A program made the translations under genes and the position numbers. The notes below the pieces were generated by a model. The model worked only from the letters and a program-made list of their open reading frames with translations, was not told the DNA's origin and did no database searches. From Panulirus ornatus (taxonomy: Eukaryota; Arthropoda; Malacostraca; Decapoda; Palinuridae), in assembly GCF_036320965.1 (NCBI RefSeq), contig NC_092251.1, forward strand, positions 1,983,501-2,047,500: DNA of 64,000 bases, written 5' to 3'. Shown in pieces: positions 48,166-60,665 of this stretch (its first letter is position 1; every line of letters begins with the position of its first letter).

Positions 48166-48921
48166 CAATGTGCTGCAATGTGTGATTTGTACAGATTTTC
48201 ATCAACCTGTTGCTTTCTGCCACACGTTTGACTTACCTGCGTTACTCTACTTCTCATCCCATCAAAGTTTTTCAGGGGAAGGGTGATCGACACCCAGGTT
48301 CAAAATGTTTAGTGGTTTGTGTTCAGTGTTTCGTGGCGTTATGTAAGAAAGGAAGAATGTGTGGACTCTGCCCTCCCTGTGGTGTAACTTCCTCTTATTG
48401 CAAACTGGTTTACCCAGTGTATAACTGGTTTGATGATTCCCAGTCATTCTTGGAATCTTTCTTTGTACCTCGAGAAAGACATACTATGATCCGACGATCT
48501 TTATGTTGATGTAATCACTTTATTTCTTGTTTACATACAGTGTCTCAAGCGTGTATATGTTTCGTGAGACGACTGTAATAGTTAATAAAACTATTAGTCC
48601 ACTAATAGAAACAATTATACTTGATTAATAGCATTGTGCTGCGACGAGAATGTTAGAAATGAAGGTGATTAATGAAATTACATCTTGCGACGGGGATGGA
48701 AAACGCAAAGACCTGTTTTACATGGCTAGAAAATACCTCCCATGTAAACCTTCCATTAAGGAAGATATTAAACTTACCAAGAGGTTGCCCAGACATGCAA
48801 AGTTCCCTTGATAGAAGCACTTACCACATGCAAATGAGCATCTGATATCCCGTTGTGCTGCTCTGTGTGAGTATATGCAAACTTATATCACTGTATGTGT
48901 GTATGTGTAGCACTCCTCGTG

Positions 48922-48925
<4 letters not shown>
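48166..48925. other. AT-rich unique sequence
   Basis: A 99-codon plus frame (48210-48509) has no recognisable domain. No gene supported. Confidence 0.4.

Positions 48926-48995
<70 letters not shown>
48926..48995. repeat. (TA)n microsatellite with short (CA) tail
   Basis: About 70 bp of TA, then CACACACACGCACACACA to about 49013. Confidence 0.95.
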
Positions 48996-49004
<9 letters not shown>

Positions 49005-49019
49005 GCACACACAAATCAC

Positions 49020-50060
49020 TTGTTAATATACGAAGGTGTATATTCTTCTATGTGGGTCAATTGTCTCTTGTGTATACATATGTATAGTCTTGCATGCTCA
49101 ACTTTTGTCCTGCAAGTATGTGCGTGTATGTTCTAATGAGCAGAGCCATTTGTCGCTCGTGTATATTAAGTATGATGTTTCTCGGCCTATTACATATGCC
49201 TCGCTGTCACTCACCTATGTCTGGCATTCGTCAGCTGTCAGTGTGACACGTATGATTTGAGTGGTTGGTTGTCAGGTGTCGTGAAAACACATCTTCTTCC
49301 GTCGCATGTGGTAATGTCTGTCCCACGATATCATTACAATGTAACTTCCATTATGTTGTCTCACGTGTGTCTGGTTTCTGTCTCGTACGCTCCTTCCAAA
49401 GCGGTTGTCTTCAAAGTGGCCTTAGGTAGATAGTGTTGTTGGTCTGGTCGAGTTACATGGAATTCTTGATTCTTTCTCCAGTCGTTACTCGTTTTATTTG
49501 TTGAGCGAACGTACGACAGTTTGGAAAGCCACTGGTAACAGCTACAGTACTTAGCTGCTGTACAGCTGGGCGAACGACTACGTCAAATGATTTGATTTGC
49601 GGGATGAAATTTTCACATCCCGCTACACACGAAAATAGTTGCCTATTGGCATGACAGGCATGGGAAACTTTGTAAAGTATTTCTGCTGAAATCGAAAGAT
49701 ACATTAAGTACAATAAAACACTGCAAACGTCCGGGGCCAGATTTTCTTTCGTAATGTGTCTGCAGCCATTATGAAACGTTATATGGACTGTTTGGTGGAG
49801 AGAATTAGAAAAGGTCTGCATCATTCTCCGGAAAGTGTCCAAACTAGTCAGGATGGAGTGGCTAGGCAAACTTATCTGACAAATCAATCGATTTTCAAAC
49901 GGCGAATGTTGTGATTATCTGCCTACTTCAGTCTTACAAAGAGTCTGTGTAACCTTTGTAATCCTATTGCACCCACAAGATGAACCTTGGGTTACAGTAA
50001 ACAAGCTGTTCATTGCTGCAAAAGCTGAACTCGAGCCTTAGGGCCAGGGTTCGCAACAGC
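49020..50060. other. Unique intergenic sequence
   Basis: The largest frame is minus 49453-49887 (144 codons, TTG start) with no known domain. Confidence 0.4.
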
Positions 50061-50063
50061 CTG

Positions 50064-50165
50064 ACTGAGGAAAGGAGCAACAAGCCAGCTAGCTGGGTTG
50101 GAGGCGGAGGTGCTGTGGTAAAGAGCCTTCGAAACCACTCTAAGTTATACGTAAAGTAAGGTTGT
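50064..50165 (+). repeat. EDLRNHCK-family interspersed repeat, copy E
   Basis: CTGAGGAAAGGAGCAACAAG then CCAGCTAGCTGGGTTGGAGG and CCTTCGAAACCACTCTAAGT. One frame reads LTEERSNKPASWVGGGGAVV, followed by KSLRNHSKLYVK and a stop. This is the most protein-like copy and is used here to define the motif order. Confidence 0.7.
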
Positions 50166-50540
50166 CAATTTTAAACTTTCTAAGCCACAGGAAACCTCTT
50201 AAAGAATGCGTTTCCTGTGTTTTTCTTCTGGTCGCCAAACGGTTCGACGCATGACCTAGAATTTTCACAGCATGCTGGAACCGTGCATCAATACCTTCGT
50301 GTCAAGTTTCAAGTTTCCTGAACCAACGGGAGCTCTCTACGGCACCCGCTTCCTGTTCCTATTGACCCGAAGCGCAGTCGGCTGTCAGGCGCATACCTCT
50401 GACGCAAATGCTTTTTTTTTTTCTCTTTTTTTTTCGAGCACAGGATCTGAGCAAGTGAACCTTGATTCGAAGAATTTCAATACTTTATAACACAGTTTCA
50501 AAGGTTCCATGTACAAGATTCATTGGATGAAGATTCATAG

Positions 50541-50730
50541 ATTCATGGGACAATGGTTGAAGGATTCATAGGACAATGGTTCAAGAATTCATGGGACAAT
50601 GGTTGAAGGATTCATGGGACAGTGGTTCAAGGTCTCCCTAGACAGTTACTCGAAGTTCGAGGGATTACGAGATAATGACCCGAGACTTCATGAAAAAGTG
50701 ACGCGAAGGTTCGAAGGATAATGGTTGTTT
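50541..50730 (+). repeat. 23-bp tandem repeat, 4 clear and several decayed copies
   Basis: Units resembling ATTCATGGGACAATGGTTGA plus AGG run at 50541, 50564, 50587 and 50610, then decay through a GACAGTTACTCGAAG relic to about 50730. Confidence 0.9.
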
Positions 50731-51286
50731 TCCAGAGGCCAGACCAGCGATAAAAGTTTTGTTTCTCTGTCCACATCAAGAGAGAAGCAAAGCAGTCCCG
50801 AACTATGTCAGCTACATGCAGTCTTATACCAGCTTCCTGGGTGTGCTGTTGTAAGTACTATGGGATTCTTATAATACTACTATGGATCTTCTAGCTGATA
50901 CAGAGGATTTTTGTTGTACTATTTAAGGATCGTATCGTAGTTAGTGAAATTCCTGCAGCAGCTGCCAGGAATCCTATAGAATCCTATAGCAGCCAGCAAG
51001 TTTCTTAAATCAGGCATTGGTAATTTCATATCAGCGACCGAATCCTGGTAGCAGGTTCTGCCGACCTGCTGCAAACCGTTTTTTGGTCTTACGCCACTTT
51101 CTGGTGAGAGCGTGACCTTGCCTACACCAGCCTTTAATCTGGACACAATGGGAACGGAAGACCTCATCTCCCATGGCTTGTCCTGCTCAGTTAGGATTCT
51201 CTGAGATGTCAGTAGCTGGATGGTTGGTGGTATTATCTTCCGTTTAGTGTTATCTGGACAGTCTTTCTCCAGTTTATTATCTGTTA

Positions 51287-51291
<5 letters not shown>
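50731..51291. other. Unique sequence
   Basis: GAATCCTATA occurs twice near 50970-50990. Nothing else recognised. Confidence 0.45.

Positions 51292-51358
<67 letters not shown>
51292..51358. repeat. (CT)n microsatellite
   Basis: About 67 bp of perfect CT. Confidence 0.95.
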
Positions 51359-51362
<4 letters not shown>

Positions 51363-53030
51363 GTTCGAATTACTTTCATTATTGATATTGTTAACAATGT
51401 TGTTAATATTTCCGTAAGAAATGTTTGGATGCCTTTGAATAAACGCTCATAAGGATAATCGTAGCCAGTTTATAGCCAGTTTATATCCACATGATATTCT
51501 TATATATCATCGTTTCCTTTTGCATTAGTGTTATGATGCAGGTTGTTTTTTTCCTTCTTGCTTCCCTCTAACTGGAATAATTGGATTATTTTTACGTATA
51601 GTATTCTAATCGTTAGACATTATAAACACGCACACAATTTTACATATAAATATTTCCAGGAAATAATCAAACAGTTTTGCAAAACAGAAACTGGCCAAGG
51701 AGAACGTAAACCCAGCCAGGCCTGGACATGAAAAATGGATAATATAACAGAGATAAAAACAGCACATCTTGCTGAAAACTACGAGGGTGGACGAGCTATA
51801 CGAGCCAGCAGAAGGAGCCGTGTGTAAGTTCCTGTAACTAAGAGTGTGTCATAAAGCAGCCGCCAGGCCCGCTAGGGATCAGTAAAGTCTGCAAAAACGA
51901 TCAAGATTGAGATTAAAAGTATACCCAAGAATCCGCAGCAGCAGCGGCAGCACGCTCTCTTGATCGTCCTAAACTCACTCTCTATCCTCCCTCCTACAGA
52001 TCTTGTTCTCTCCTTTGCTGTATTCCCTCATTATTTCTCCTCTGTCTTGCTTATATTCCTTATTTTCCTTTTCTCTCTTGTCCGTTCTCATGTATTCTCT
52101 CCCTCCCGTCATCTGTATTATCTTCTTTCTCGTAACATACACTATTCGTTATCCGCCGACGCTTTCAGTTCTTCTTTACCTCTTTCATCTTTTTGCTATG
52201 CCCCTTTCTTTCCCTTCCTTTCTTACTCATACTATCTCATATTCTATGAATATATTTCACATATTAACCTCACATGTATCCCAATCCTTTCCTCGCCCCA
52301 ATCTCTGTGGTTCCATGATGGAAGCCCCTTCCTCCCTGCCTGTGTTTCCTGTATGCACAACTACGTCGTCATCAGGACATCATATTCCCTCACTATCACT
52401 TCCCTCCCTCGTCCATCTGATCCTCGCATCCCATCCACTCCATCTCAGCTTAACTCCCATCCTTCCGAGTTGGATTAACCAGCCTCTTGTTCCGGTCCTC
52501 CCTCCCTCCCTCATCTTCCCCCAAGCTTCTTCCCTTTCCCCCCTCTCTTCCTGCAATCATCCCTCCCTCCCTACCCTCCTTTCTCATCTAGTCCTTCCCC
52601 TCAGGCACTCATTCCTTTCTGCTTTCCACATTCTTGTCTCAACCCCTCCTCCTCCTCCTCCTCCCCCATCTAATTAAACCTCTCCATCTAGTTAGCCTAC
52701 TCGTCCTTCTCTCCCTCTCCACTTTAACCGAGCGTCACCTCCTCGTTCTCCACTGCCATCCCATCCCTCAGCTTCCCCTCGCCGACCCTTCACATGGCCT
52801 ACGGTACAACAATAAGCCTTGCCAACCGAACATGCCTCCCATACCCCAGCACTGGGCTACGGATTGCTATTGCTCTCTGCCAAGGTGGCGGGTCTGTGCT
52901 ATTTACCTTGGCCCATCGGGAATGTCTTTATGGGTAACCTAAAGAGAATAGATTTGTCTTTAGAGTTTAGCATGCCTTACCTTGCGATGGCGCCGTGTTG
53001 CTCCTTTGCTCAGTCAGGCTGATAGAGGCC
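51359..53030. other. Unique sequence and a 750-bp pyrimidine-rich block
   Basis: The interval 51960-52720 is C/T-rich on the plus strand, keeping two long overlapping frames open (172 and 224 codons) with Ser/Leu/Pro-rich products. Their simultaneous openness argues for composition and not for coding. Confidence 0.5.
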
Positions 53031-53032
53031 AT

Positions 53033-53183
53033 GGCCCGTGGTGTAGTGGTTAGCGTTCCTGATCGTGACGCATTCACGGGCCGCCCAGGGTGGAGAGCAT
53101 AGGTTCGAATCCTGGTTATGGAGTCGGTCCATAGTCAACCCAGCTTTTCATCCACCCCGTGCTGTCTCAGCCAACATAAAAAA
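53033..53183 (+). mobile_element. tRNA-derived SINE
   Basis: An RNA polymerase III A box TGGTGTAGTGG (53039-53049) fits TRGYNNARNNG exactly. A B box GGTTCGAATCC (53102-53112) fits GGTTCRANNCC exactly. They are 53 bp apart, close to tRNA spacing. A cloverleaf is not maintained and sequence continues past the tRNA part (GTCAACCCAGCTTTTCATCC), which is the SINE body. No second copy is present here. From memory this head resembles an abundant decapod SINE. Confidence 0.8.
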
Positions 53184-53640
53184 GAACTAATGATTCTATT
53201 TACGCATCATCTTTTCCAGGATCTGTTTATATTACATGAGTTATGCGAACCTGAGCAAAATCCTAATAGACAATGCTGCTCTGAGCTGACATTACCATAC
53301 AACGCTGGAAGAACTGATAAACTAAGGAAAGTTGATGGTCACTTACCTCCCTCACTTCACTACATCTGAATGTACTGAGCCAGAATAAATGCTCTACAAC
53401 GGTGCACGGTAGACAGCATGCGCGAGAGGTGAATCGAAATATACACAAATGAAATACTCGGAGTCATACTCTATAACCAACATTTTGAATATTCCATATC
53501 CGGAATGACAGATGAGGTAGAACCTGCTGATAATTAAACGCTCTGGGGACCAGACATTGTGCAGGAAATGTTTGAGGAAATAGCCTGGGTATGAATGGTT
53601 TTACATCTGTTTCTGACCTTCCTACCAACAGTTATATGGA
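53184..53640. other. Unique sequence
   Basis: No gene recognised; the frame beginning at 53118 starts inside the SINE. Confidence 0.45.
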
Positions 53641-53760
53641 GCACCATAGAAAGGCCCCTCGATATATTCTAAAATGGTCCTTCCTTGTTGCAGTCTGGGT
53701 TGCGGGGATAAAGTATAGCCCCTGAAACCAGCGTAAGGTACGGTAAAGTCTGGTTTAAGA
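53640..53760 (+). repeat. Possible EDLRNHCK-family repeat, copy F (diverged)
   Basis: TCTGGGTTGCGGGGATAAAG, then CCCCTGAAACCAGCGTAAGG and TACGGTAAAG match the order and spacing of copies D and E loosely. Confidence 0.35.
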
Positions 53761-54850
53761 ACTCAATAGTGTATAATCAATTGTGCAGTGATCATTTCCT
53801 GTTAATCAAAATCGATTATTATCTTGCGTTTAACATTGTCTTGATGAGGCCTTCATCCTTCTTGACCTATTGTTCATCATTTTCTCTAGTGTCAAAAGAC
53901 GATTTGTGGTATTTACATATTGGATTTACGTAAACTATCTTTATTCTGTTGCACAGATGTAATATCTTACAGTTCTTGAGCTTCACTACCTCGAATATGT
54001 GGACGTATCAACAAATTTCTTACGTATTGTTACAATTTCCTAAATGTTTGGTTTTCATCTTTGCCATGATGTTTTCCCCAAATTTTTACCCTTTTTCGGA
54101 ACAGGTTATATCCAGTGTTACATTTGTGAGCTTCAGGTCTGTAGTATTATCTCCCATGATGCTCTGTCCTCCTTTTATCACCAGTTAGGAAGAAAAATAT
54201 TTGAGATTCACAATAACAAGCAACAATTTGCAGTGCTTTGGGATGTCCGGCGTTTGCTTCAGTGAACACTGAAAACGAACTTAATCTCACACTTCAGCCA
54301 TATAAAACGTGCCCACTACAATCAGTCTTTACGATCTCTTACCGTCTTTCAGGGCAACCCTGAAGCCTTTCCCCTCCCTGCCTCCCTCTCCAAATATCCC
54401 ATCCCAGAGAGTAGAATGATGCAAAAAAAAAGATAACAGTATTCTACTCTGTAATCATTTAGAACGACTCTGGTCTATGAACCTCGCACGAAGGGAGGAA
54501 AAAAAACTCTAAAATAAGCCGAGGTAAACAGAAAGAACCAGTAAGGACCTGTAATGCCGTGTTGAGGCAATGGACCAGGCCACAGGCTGGCCAACCCCTG
54601 GGATTCATAAAAGGTATATTGGCACTAACGGCCTCTCTCGATGTGAAAGAAACGGCCCGACTAATCGATTTTATCATTTGCCTCACCGAAGTATCGGGCT
54701 TTCCCCTCCGCCCCCTGCCGATGCTCGGCTAGCTAGGTCCTCCCTGATATGACTTCGGGAGAGCGATTAAGGGCAAACTGCCGAGGGAATTACGTCATGG
54801 CCGATAGGATGTGCGGCAGGGATTTCCCCGAGGGACCGACGGCAAAATAG
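53761..54850. other. Unique sequence
   Basis: AT-rich to about 54350, GC-richer after 54540. No gene recognised. Confidence 0.45.
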
Positions 54851-54856
54851 ACTTGA

Positions 54857-54905
54857 TATGGCCAGGGATGGAACAGAGGAGATGGCCAGGGATGGAACAG
54901 AGGAC
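54857..54905 (+). repeat. 24-bp tandem duplication
   Basis: ATGGCCAGGGATGGAACAGA followed by GGAG/GGAC occurs twice in direct succession. Confidence 0.85.
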
Positions 54906-55254
54906 GGAGGTGAGAGGCCGGACCGAGCTGCAGACCATCGTAAGGAGGAGTAGGGGGTCAACCTGGGACTCCCTGTCGATGAATAGGTAATGGGGAAGCG
55001 TGTGATGTATTGCAGGTGGAAATCGTGTCAGGAGAGGAATTGTTTGAAGACAGATAAAGCAACGTTTAAAACAGACGGACGAAATGGAGACACGTACTTG
55101 AGGACACGCCTGTGTTTGGTATCGCATCGCAGAAGCAGGAGTTGGTGATTCTGTTAATTTGGATAGAGTGCCACCAGACCAAGTAAAAATAGCTCTGCCT
55201 TTGAGCTAGTGGAGGCAAACGGATGTTGCAGCGTTGGTTTACGCAAGTGTTGCT
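54906..55254. other. Unique sequence
   Basis: Nothing recognised. Confidence 0.45.

Positions 55255-55294
<40 letters not shown>
55255..55294. repeat. (TG)n microsatellite
   Basis: About 40 bp of perfect TG. Confidence 0.95.
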
Positions 55295-55298
<4 letters not shown>

Positions 55299-55896
55299 GA
55301 AGATTGAGATTACAGAACAGCGACCGAATTGGTCGTTACGTATGTAGATTGCACTACCAGCAGTACTATGAATGTAAATTATGTGTTACTATTGCCCTCA
55401 GACACGTGAGCTTTGATGTGTTTTGTGTCGTAGCTGATCGAGTGACGCTAATGTTTGTCGTGTTACATATCGTATGATGGAAAGGTTTACTGGAATCTTC
55501 CCAGAGAGTAAGGTTCCCCAAGGTTATACGGGGTATGGAACAGCGCTAAAACTGGCGTTTATCACATGGATGGCATAACTTTACACCACAGATTAATCAG
55601 AATCCAACAGTTTTAAATGCGAATGAATAAATGATTAATGGTGGGAAAAAGAAGTGAATGGCTATGTGTGTAACTACTGCCTTGTTTGTATATTATTTCC
55701 CTTTGTATTTTTTCCCAGAATTTTTGTCAAAGTAAATCTAATCTCCAACCATCAGATAAAAATACGAATGTGCCTCTGTTTATCTGCTGCTAAATATTCG
55801 AGCAAAATATTTAAAAGCAGTTTTTTAGAGTTTTCTAAAATACTTCATAGAATTGTGTATCTGCAATTTCTGCTGTCTTTCAGTGAAACTTTAAAG

Positions 55897-55899
<3 letters not shown>
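55295..55899. other. AT-rich unique sequence
   Basis: A 129-codon plus frame (55654-56043) runs through the (GA)n tract; its first half has no recognisable domain. Confidence 0.4.

Positions 55900-55965
<66 letters not shown>
55900..55965. repeat. (GA)n microsatellite
   Basis: About 66 bp of perfect GA. Confidence 0.95.
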
Positions 55966-55967
<2 letters not shown>

Positions 55968-56195
55968 TGCCCTCTGTCCCTCGCAGTGTTCAGCGGAAAC
56001 ATATAAAGATTTTTCTTTGAGTTGGCAAGTTTCTAAACTTTAGAAGCTCATGTGTCAAACTGTACAAGTGAAAAGGAATCAGATCAGAGTCTGTGGATTC
56101 GAAGACTATGACATCCATGTAAAAGGCTGGGGTACGTATCAACAACGTGAGTTAAAAACAAATCTGGTTATGATAGTTGAGTACGTCTGCAGGTC

Positions 56196-56400
56196 GTGTC
56201 CTCTACTAGCTTGGCTGAGCAGAGGAGCAACACCACAGAGGACTTGGTGGTGGGACGAGTTATGGGGGCAGAAGATCTGCGAGATTACTGTAAGATGGAG
56301 AAGTTTAAGAGATCTGTAGACAAGTACTTACGAAGGCAGTGGAGGTTACGTGGGCTTGCCCTTACGGCGTCCAGCAGCTTGGGCACTCTAAGGTAAGGTA
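56196..56400 (+). repeat. EDLRNHCK-family repeat, copy G, with the longest open remnant frame
   Basis: TTGGCTGAGCAGAGGAGCAACAC opens it, as in copy E. The frame reads TSLAEQRSNTTEDLVVGRV, then GAEDLRDYCKMEKFKRSVDKY and LRRQWRLRGLAL to a stop at 56396. The start (first codon GTG at 56196) has no ATG. The ending FKRSVDKYL resembles the 'F-K-x-x-L-D-x-Y-L' close of LINE reverse transcriptase proteins, which would make the whole family a retroelement C-terminus; this is inference. Confidence 0.45.
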
Positions 56401-58349
56401 GGGTAATGAAAGAAAACGTGATGGGGTTACCTGAAAGAAGTACTATAATTAATTTTCATTTGTAATGATATCATCTATATCCGCTCATTTGTCATTTGTT
56501 CTTCCTGGATTATACAAAAGTCGAATGATAAAGTTTAATTTCGATGCCTACGTTAGATTTTCACTCCCAAAAGTGTCTAACTTTTATGCTAAAAAGGAAT
56601 GAAATGGATAGATTCTGTTGCACATCTTGCTCAGAGAAGAAGGCGAAGCATTCCATTATCGAAGTTTTCTGCTACTCAGCAGCTCAAGAATGCTAACTCA
56701 TTCATACTTCTCCCTGAAAATATTATACGAATATTGTAAGGTTTTATAAACTGTTTGAAGTGTACATCTTATATACACGCCACTGTTCCTCACGTAAAGA
56801 AAGGTGCACTCCACATCCTGGTTTACCTTAAGAAAAGTTAAGGCAAACTTGCTATTCAGTTGAAAAGTAATAACTTTCCATTACTTGCTTAAAACCAGAC
56901 TGCGAACAGCTTTCAGTGCTGTTGCATGAAATCACAGTGATGAACAATGTGGAATAACAAACAGCAGATGAACAAAAGACAAAGAGACAGTGAGGCAACA
57001 GCTACGCTTGCTTCCAGGAAACCAGTGAGTGAGGGCAAGAGTGTTTAGAGCCAGGATGGCGGAGAAATAACTCTTGTTGCTTAATTAGACCTTGTAGTGC
57101 CACTACGTCTTGGGTGAGAGAGGAATAAAACACAAGCACTTACAAGTACAGAGAAAAAATGACCATATGTTTCGCCAGCGGTCTGAGGAAGCTGGTGTTT
57201 ACGACGGGTCTCTTTTACATCACTACGGTGGCCTAGCTTTTCTGGTGAGTGTGTTTCTGCTCTCTGTTATGAAGCTGGGCGACCATGTCAAGGCCAGGAG
57301 GCATCGGCATAGTGAACTAGACTTCATATCTTATGAACTACACCTCAGACCCGATAACACAGGACAGTTCGTTCTTTTTGATCTCGATCTCAGGTCTTGT
57401 TAAGAAAGGCTTTTCTTTCCGCAGTGAAAAACAAAAAAGAAAAAACAGAAATTCAGTATTTTTTGGAGAACAAAGGAGGACTTCTGGTGGGGAAGATCAT
57501 GACCTCAGGACTTGATGAGAATGGTAAGACCTCGGTCTTGGTGATCCAAGATGAGGAGGGATAGAACGAAATGCATAAGTGGGTCGTGCTGGCTCTGGAG
57601 ACCCTCATACAAGACCAGACAGTGAGGATCGTGTTTTGTATCATTACTGTCGCTGGAAATAAACAGGTCCATATCTCTCCCTGATGCAGGAACATCATCC
57701 GTGGGGCTACTTTACACCATACTCTACTCTTGAGTGTCACTATCAGGGGTACACCAGGGTCAGTCTACATTCTGAGTGTCCTTCAGCACCATCATTAGAT
57801 AAGAGAGAGGCTGGCATTTGCCACTCAAAGACACTCCACAAGTTGATGTCCTATGAGGTTCTTGTCCAGCGTCTTCCGACCTCATAACGCATTCGGTGCC
57901 CTCAGCTTTCCTTCCCAACCCTGTTCTCCTCGAGAATTATAAGACCATTTTCCCAGACGATCCAGTAATAAACAGGAAGTCCTCAATGGTGTTTTGTGGT
58001 CTTAAACTTGCATCGTGGATGACCAGTCTCTAATCATTCGATGGTCATTCCGATCTCAACAACGATGTTATGATTGAAAGGTTGGCCTTTGATGACCCAT
58101 TCCCGGGCGTCATTTGGTAGGGAATCATTGAGCTCTTGGTGGACACACGCCTCATGTCCCATGCAGGAAATTGCTCTCTCACAGCGGAATGGTAATGATG
58201 TGATGGATATTGCGACCTGATCGTGCAAGATCGAGAGTTTGTGTGGAGGACAAGCAGTGCTAAGAGCGGCCCAGAGATTGTTATGATATATATATATACA
58301 CTGTTCGCATCACAACTATACGCTCTTCCATTCGTTCTGTCTCCTGGTT

Positions 58350-58350
<1 letters not shown>
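56401..58350. other. Unique intergenic sequence
   Basis: About 1.95 kb. A 97-codon plus frame at 57110-57403 (TTG start) has varied composition but no known domain; a TCTG|GTGAGT donor-like site lies inside it at about 57245. Overlapping frames at 57453-57887 on both strands are not distinguishable from chance. Confidence 0.4.
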
Positions 58351-58403
<53 letters not shown>

Positions 58404-58417
58404 TTATTATCATTATT
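58351..58417. repeat. (ATT)n trinucleotide microsatellite
   Basis: About 67 bp of ATT with a TTC interruption near its end. Confidence 0.95.
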
Positions 58418-58564
58418 GTTATCAACGGTGTACAGCCTTGGGGTAAGAATATACTGAAAAATTACAGACAACATTAACTGTGGTACTATGAAGAAACAAG
58501 GATGTGTTAAACTGGTTTTACACCAACGCTAGTGTGGAGCTGTATACACAGACACATACGTATG

Positions 58565-58584
58565 CACACACACACACACACACA
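58565..58584. repeat. Short (CA)n microsatellite
   Basis: 20 bp of perfect CA in a CA-rich context (58540-58630). Confidence 0.9.
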
Positions 58585-59208
58585 GACGCAAGCTCACACG
58601 CTTGAGCATGCAAACACACGCATATGCATACGAAGATAATCTCTTGCTCTGGATGCCAGACTGGAAAATATTTGCAAATTAATTCCAGTGACGAGCAGAG
58701 ATTGTTCCAGGATATATTACGGGGAAAAATGGCATTATGTCAGATGCCCAAGTTTGTCTAACTTATTACCAAGAAATGTAATGAACAACACGGGAAAGAC
58801 CGCTGGACTTCTGGAAAAAGGACTTCTTGGAGAGATTCGTGCATGATGTGCCAGGGTTGCACAACGAACAAAAAATGCGACTTACAGCATGAAACAGCTT
58901 GATGGACTAAACCTCATCATGGAAACACTCTCCCAAGACAGACCTTTATGAGGGTAGGGTCGGCCTCCCTCGCGAAAGCATCTTAAGGCATATCTGAGGT
59001 TTGATGTGTATACAAACACACTCACACACACACGTGACCTGTAGCATTGTACAGTTAAGAAATATCTGAGAGTGAGTGAACCTTCGCCTGATAGTTCACG
59101 GCTCACTGACCCATGACCTAATGGATGAAGCAGCTGAGGTCCCGCACCCAGTTCTTAACCTTATACATCTTGGGTGAGGCTGTTGTACCGGGTACCACAA
59201 CCTTCCTC
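58585..59208. other. Unique sequence
   Basis: Nothing recognised. Confidence 0.45.
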
Positions 59209-59316
59209 AGCTGCTGTTGCTACCTCCGCTGTTGCCACTGCTGTTGTTGCTGCTTCTGTTGCTGCTACTGCTTCTCTTGCTGCTTCTGCTACTGTTGCTG
59301 CTACTGCTACTGTTGC
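59209..59316 (+). repeat. Imperfect (CTG/TTG)n trinucleotide tract
   Basis: About 108 bp of TGCTGTTGCTACTGC-type triplets, giving Cys-rich and Ala/Val-rich frames on the plus strand. Both frames (59125-59391 and 59174-59440) are open, so neither is convincing as coding. Confidence 0.85.
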
Positions 59317-59982
59317 CTTGAATGTCTTGCATTTCTTTTATTTACCAAGTGGTATCAGTGGCTCGATCCCATACAACTTACTGAAATTTAAGATTATGTT
59401 TACAGAAGATCTATGGACGAAACATTCTGTGATACCTTAGATGAAATTCCCTTTTGTTACTTTCAGACTAGTATGACGAAACGTGATCACTCGCCTCTTC
59501 CATTCCCTCACACCATCCTCCCACCTCATGTTCTTATCTCCCCACTCTTTCCGTCACTCCCTCATCTGTTCCACCTCCGCTCACGTCTCTCTCCCCGAGT
59601 CTTCCTCAAGTCATCTGGTCTCGTAGACTCTCCCCCTCGAAGACTTATTCCTCCATCCGTCACACATGCCACATTCTCAAGGCTTCAAGCTTCTCCCTCC
59701 TCCCCACCCTAAAAGAAAAGAAAAATTCGCCCGACACCCTTAACTATCCCCCCCTCTACTTGAATCTGCTCCTCCTCCCCCTAACCCTCTACTGGGACCT
59801 CAAGATGAACGAGTTCGAGGAGGATATCGACATGCTATCCTTGGGTGTGGGATGTGAGGCCAGGGGGTGGGGGGGGGGGGGGGACGTGGAGGTCGTTGTT
59901 TGAAAATGGTGGATTATAGGGTCACGTGACGGGTTCGTGTAGAAGGTGAGGTTATGGTGGGCGAGCGAAGTGTATGATGATG

Positions 59983-59987
<5 letters not shown>
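59317..59987. other. Unique and C/T-rich sequence with a G tract
   Basis: C/T-rich at 59490-59790. A G5-T-G14 tract lies at about 59864-59883. Confidence 0.5.

Positions 59988-60056
<69 letters not shown>
59988..60056. repeat. (GA)n microsatellite
   Basis: About 69 bp of perfect GA preceded by a short (GAT)n. Confidence 0.95.
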
Positions 60057-60059
<3 letters not shown>

Positions 60060-60209
60060 CAGACGGACATGCAACATATAGAAAAAAAAGGATGGTCGAC
60101 ATTAATGATTTATATGTTTATGATCTTTAAGATGTTGAACACGGAGGTGTGACTCATGCACTGGATGGCATAGCTCTCAGACAGGCACTCCCAGATCCCC
60201 TGTACGTCA

Positions 60210-60212
60210 CAC

Positions 60213-60267
<55 letters not shown>
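60210..60267. repeat. (CA)n microsatellite
   Basis: About 58 bp of CA with one ACAACAC interruption near the start. Confidence 0.95.
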
Positions 60268-60268
<1 letters not shown>

Positions 60269-60581
60269 GTGCTTCTCCTCCCTATCCATACATTAATCCA
60301 CTGAGTTATCATCCTACAATGCATTATGATGAGGAAGACATTTTGAATGAAACTGTGACACAGACAGAGGAGGAAACATTCTCACCCTCCGCTAACATCA
60401 TGGTGGGTGCTGGTGGTGGCTGGGGGGCGAGATATGATAACCTTCCGAGGAAAAACTCCCACGTTTACCTCACTGATACACTGACCAATTTCCGGCTGGG
60501 GCGGTGGACCAGGTCTTCCATGACGGGGAGATGTCGCTCTCTGGCGGTTCTTGTCTGGGGAGGGGAGGGGGAGGAGTAGGG

Positions 60582-60585
<4 letters not shown>
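60268..60585. other. Unique sequence
   Basis: GGGGAGGGGGAGGAG-rich end at 60555-60585. Nothing else recognised. Confidence 0.45.

Positions 60586-60663
<78 letters not shown>
60586..60663. repeat. (GA)n microsatellite
   Basis: About 78 bp of perfect GA. Confidence 0.95.

Positions 60664-60665
<2 letters not shown>

Noticed and set aside
51960..52677. Hydrophobic 224-codon ORF resembling a membrane protein
   Set aside because: A C/T-rich strand produces Ser/Leu/Pro frames, and a second 172-codon frame is open over the same region.
53033..53120. Functional tRNA gene
   Set aside because: The polymerase III boxes are perfect, but the arms do not pair into a cloverleaf and the sequence continues into a SINE body.
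59125..59440. Cys-rich or Ala/Val-rich peptide genes
   Set aside because: Both frames come from one imperfect (CTG)n tract.
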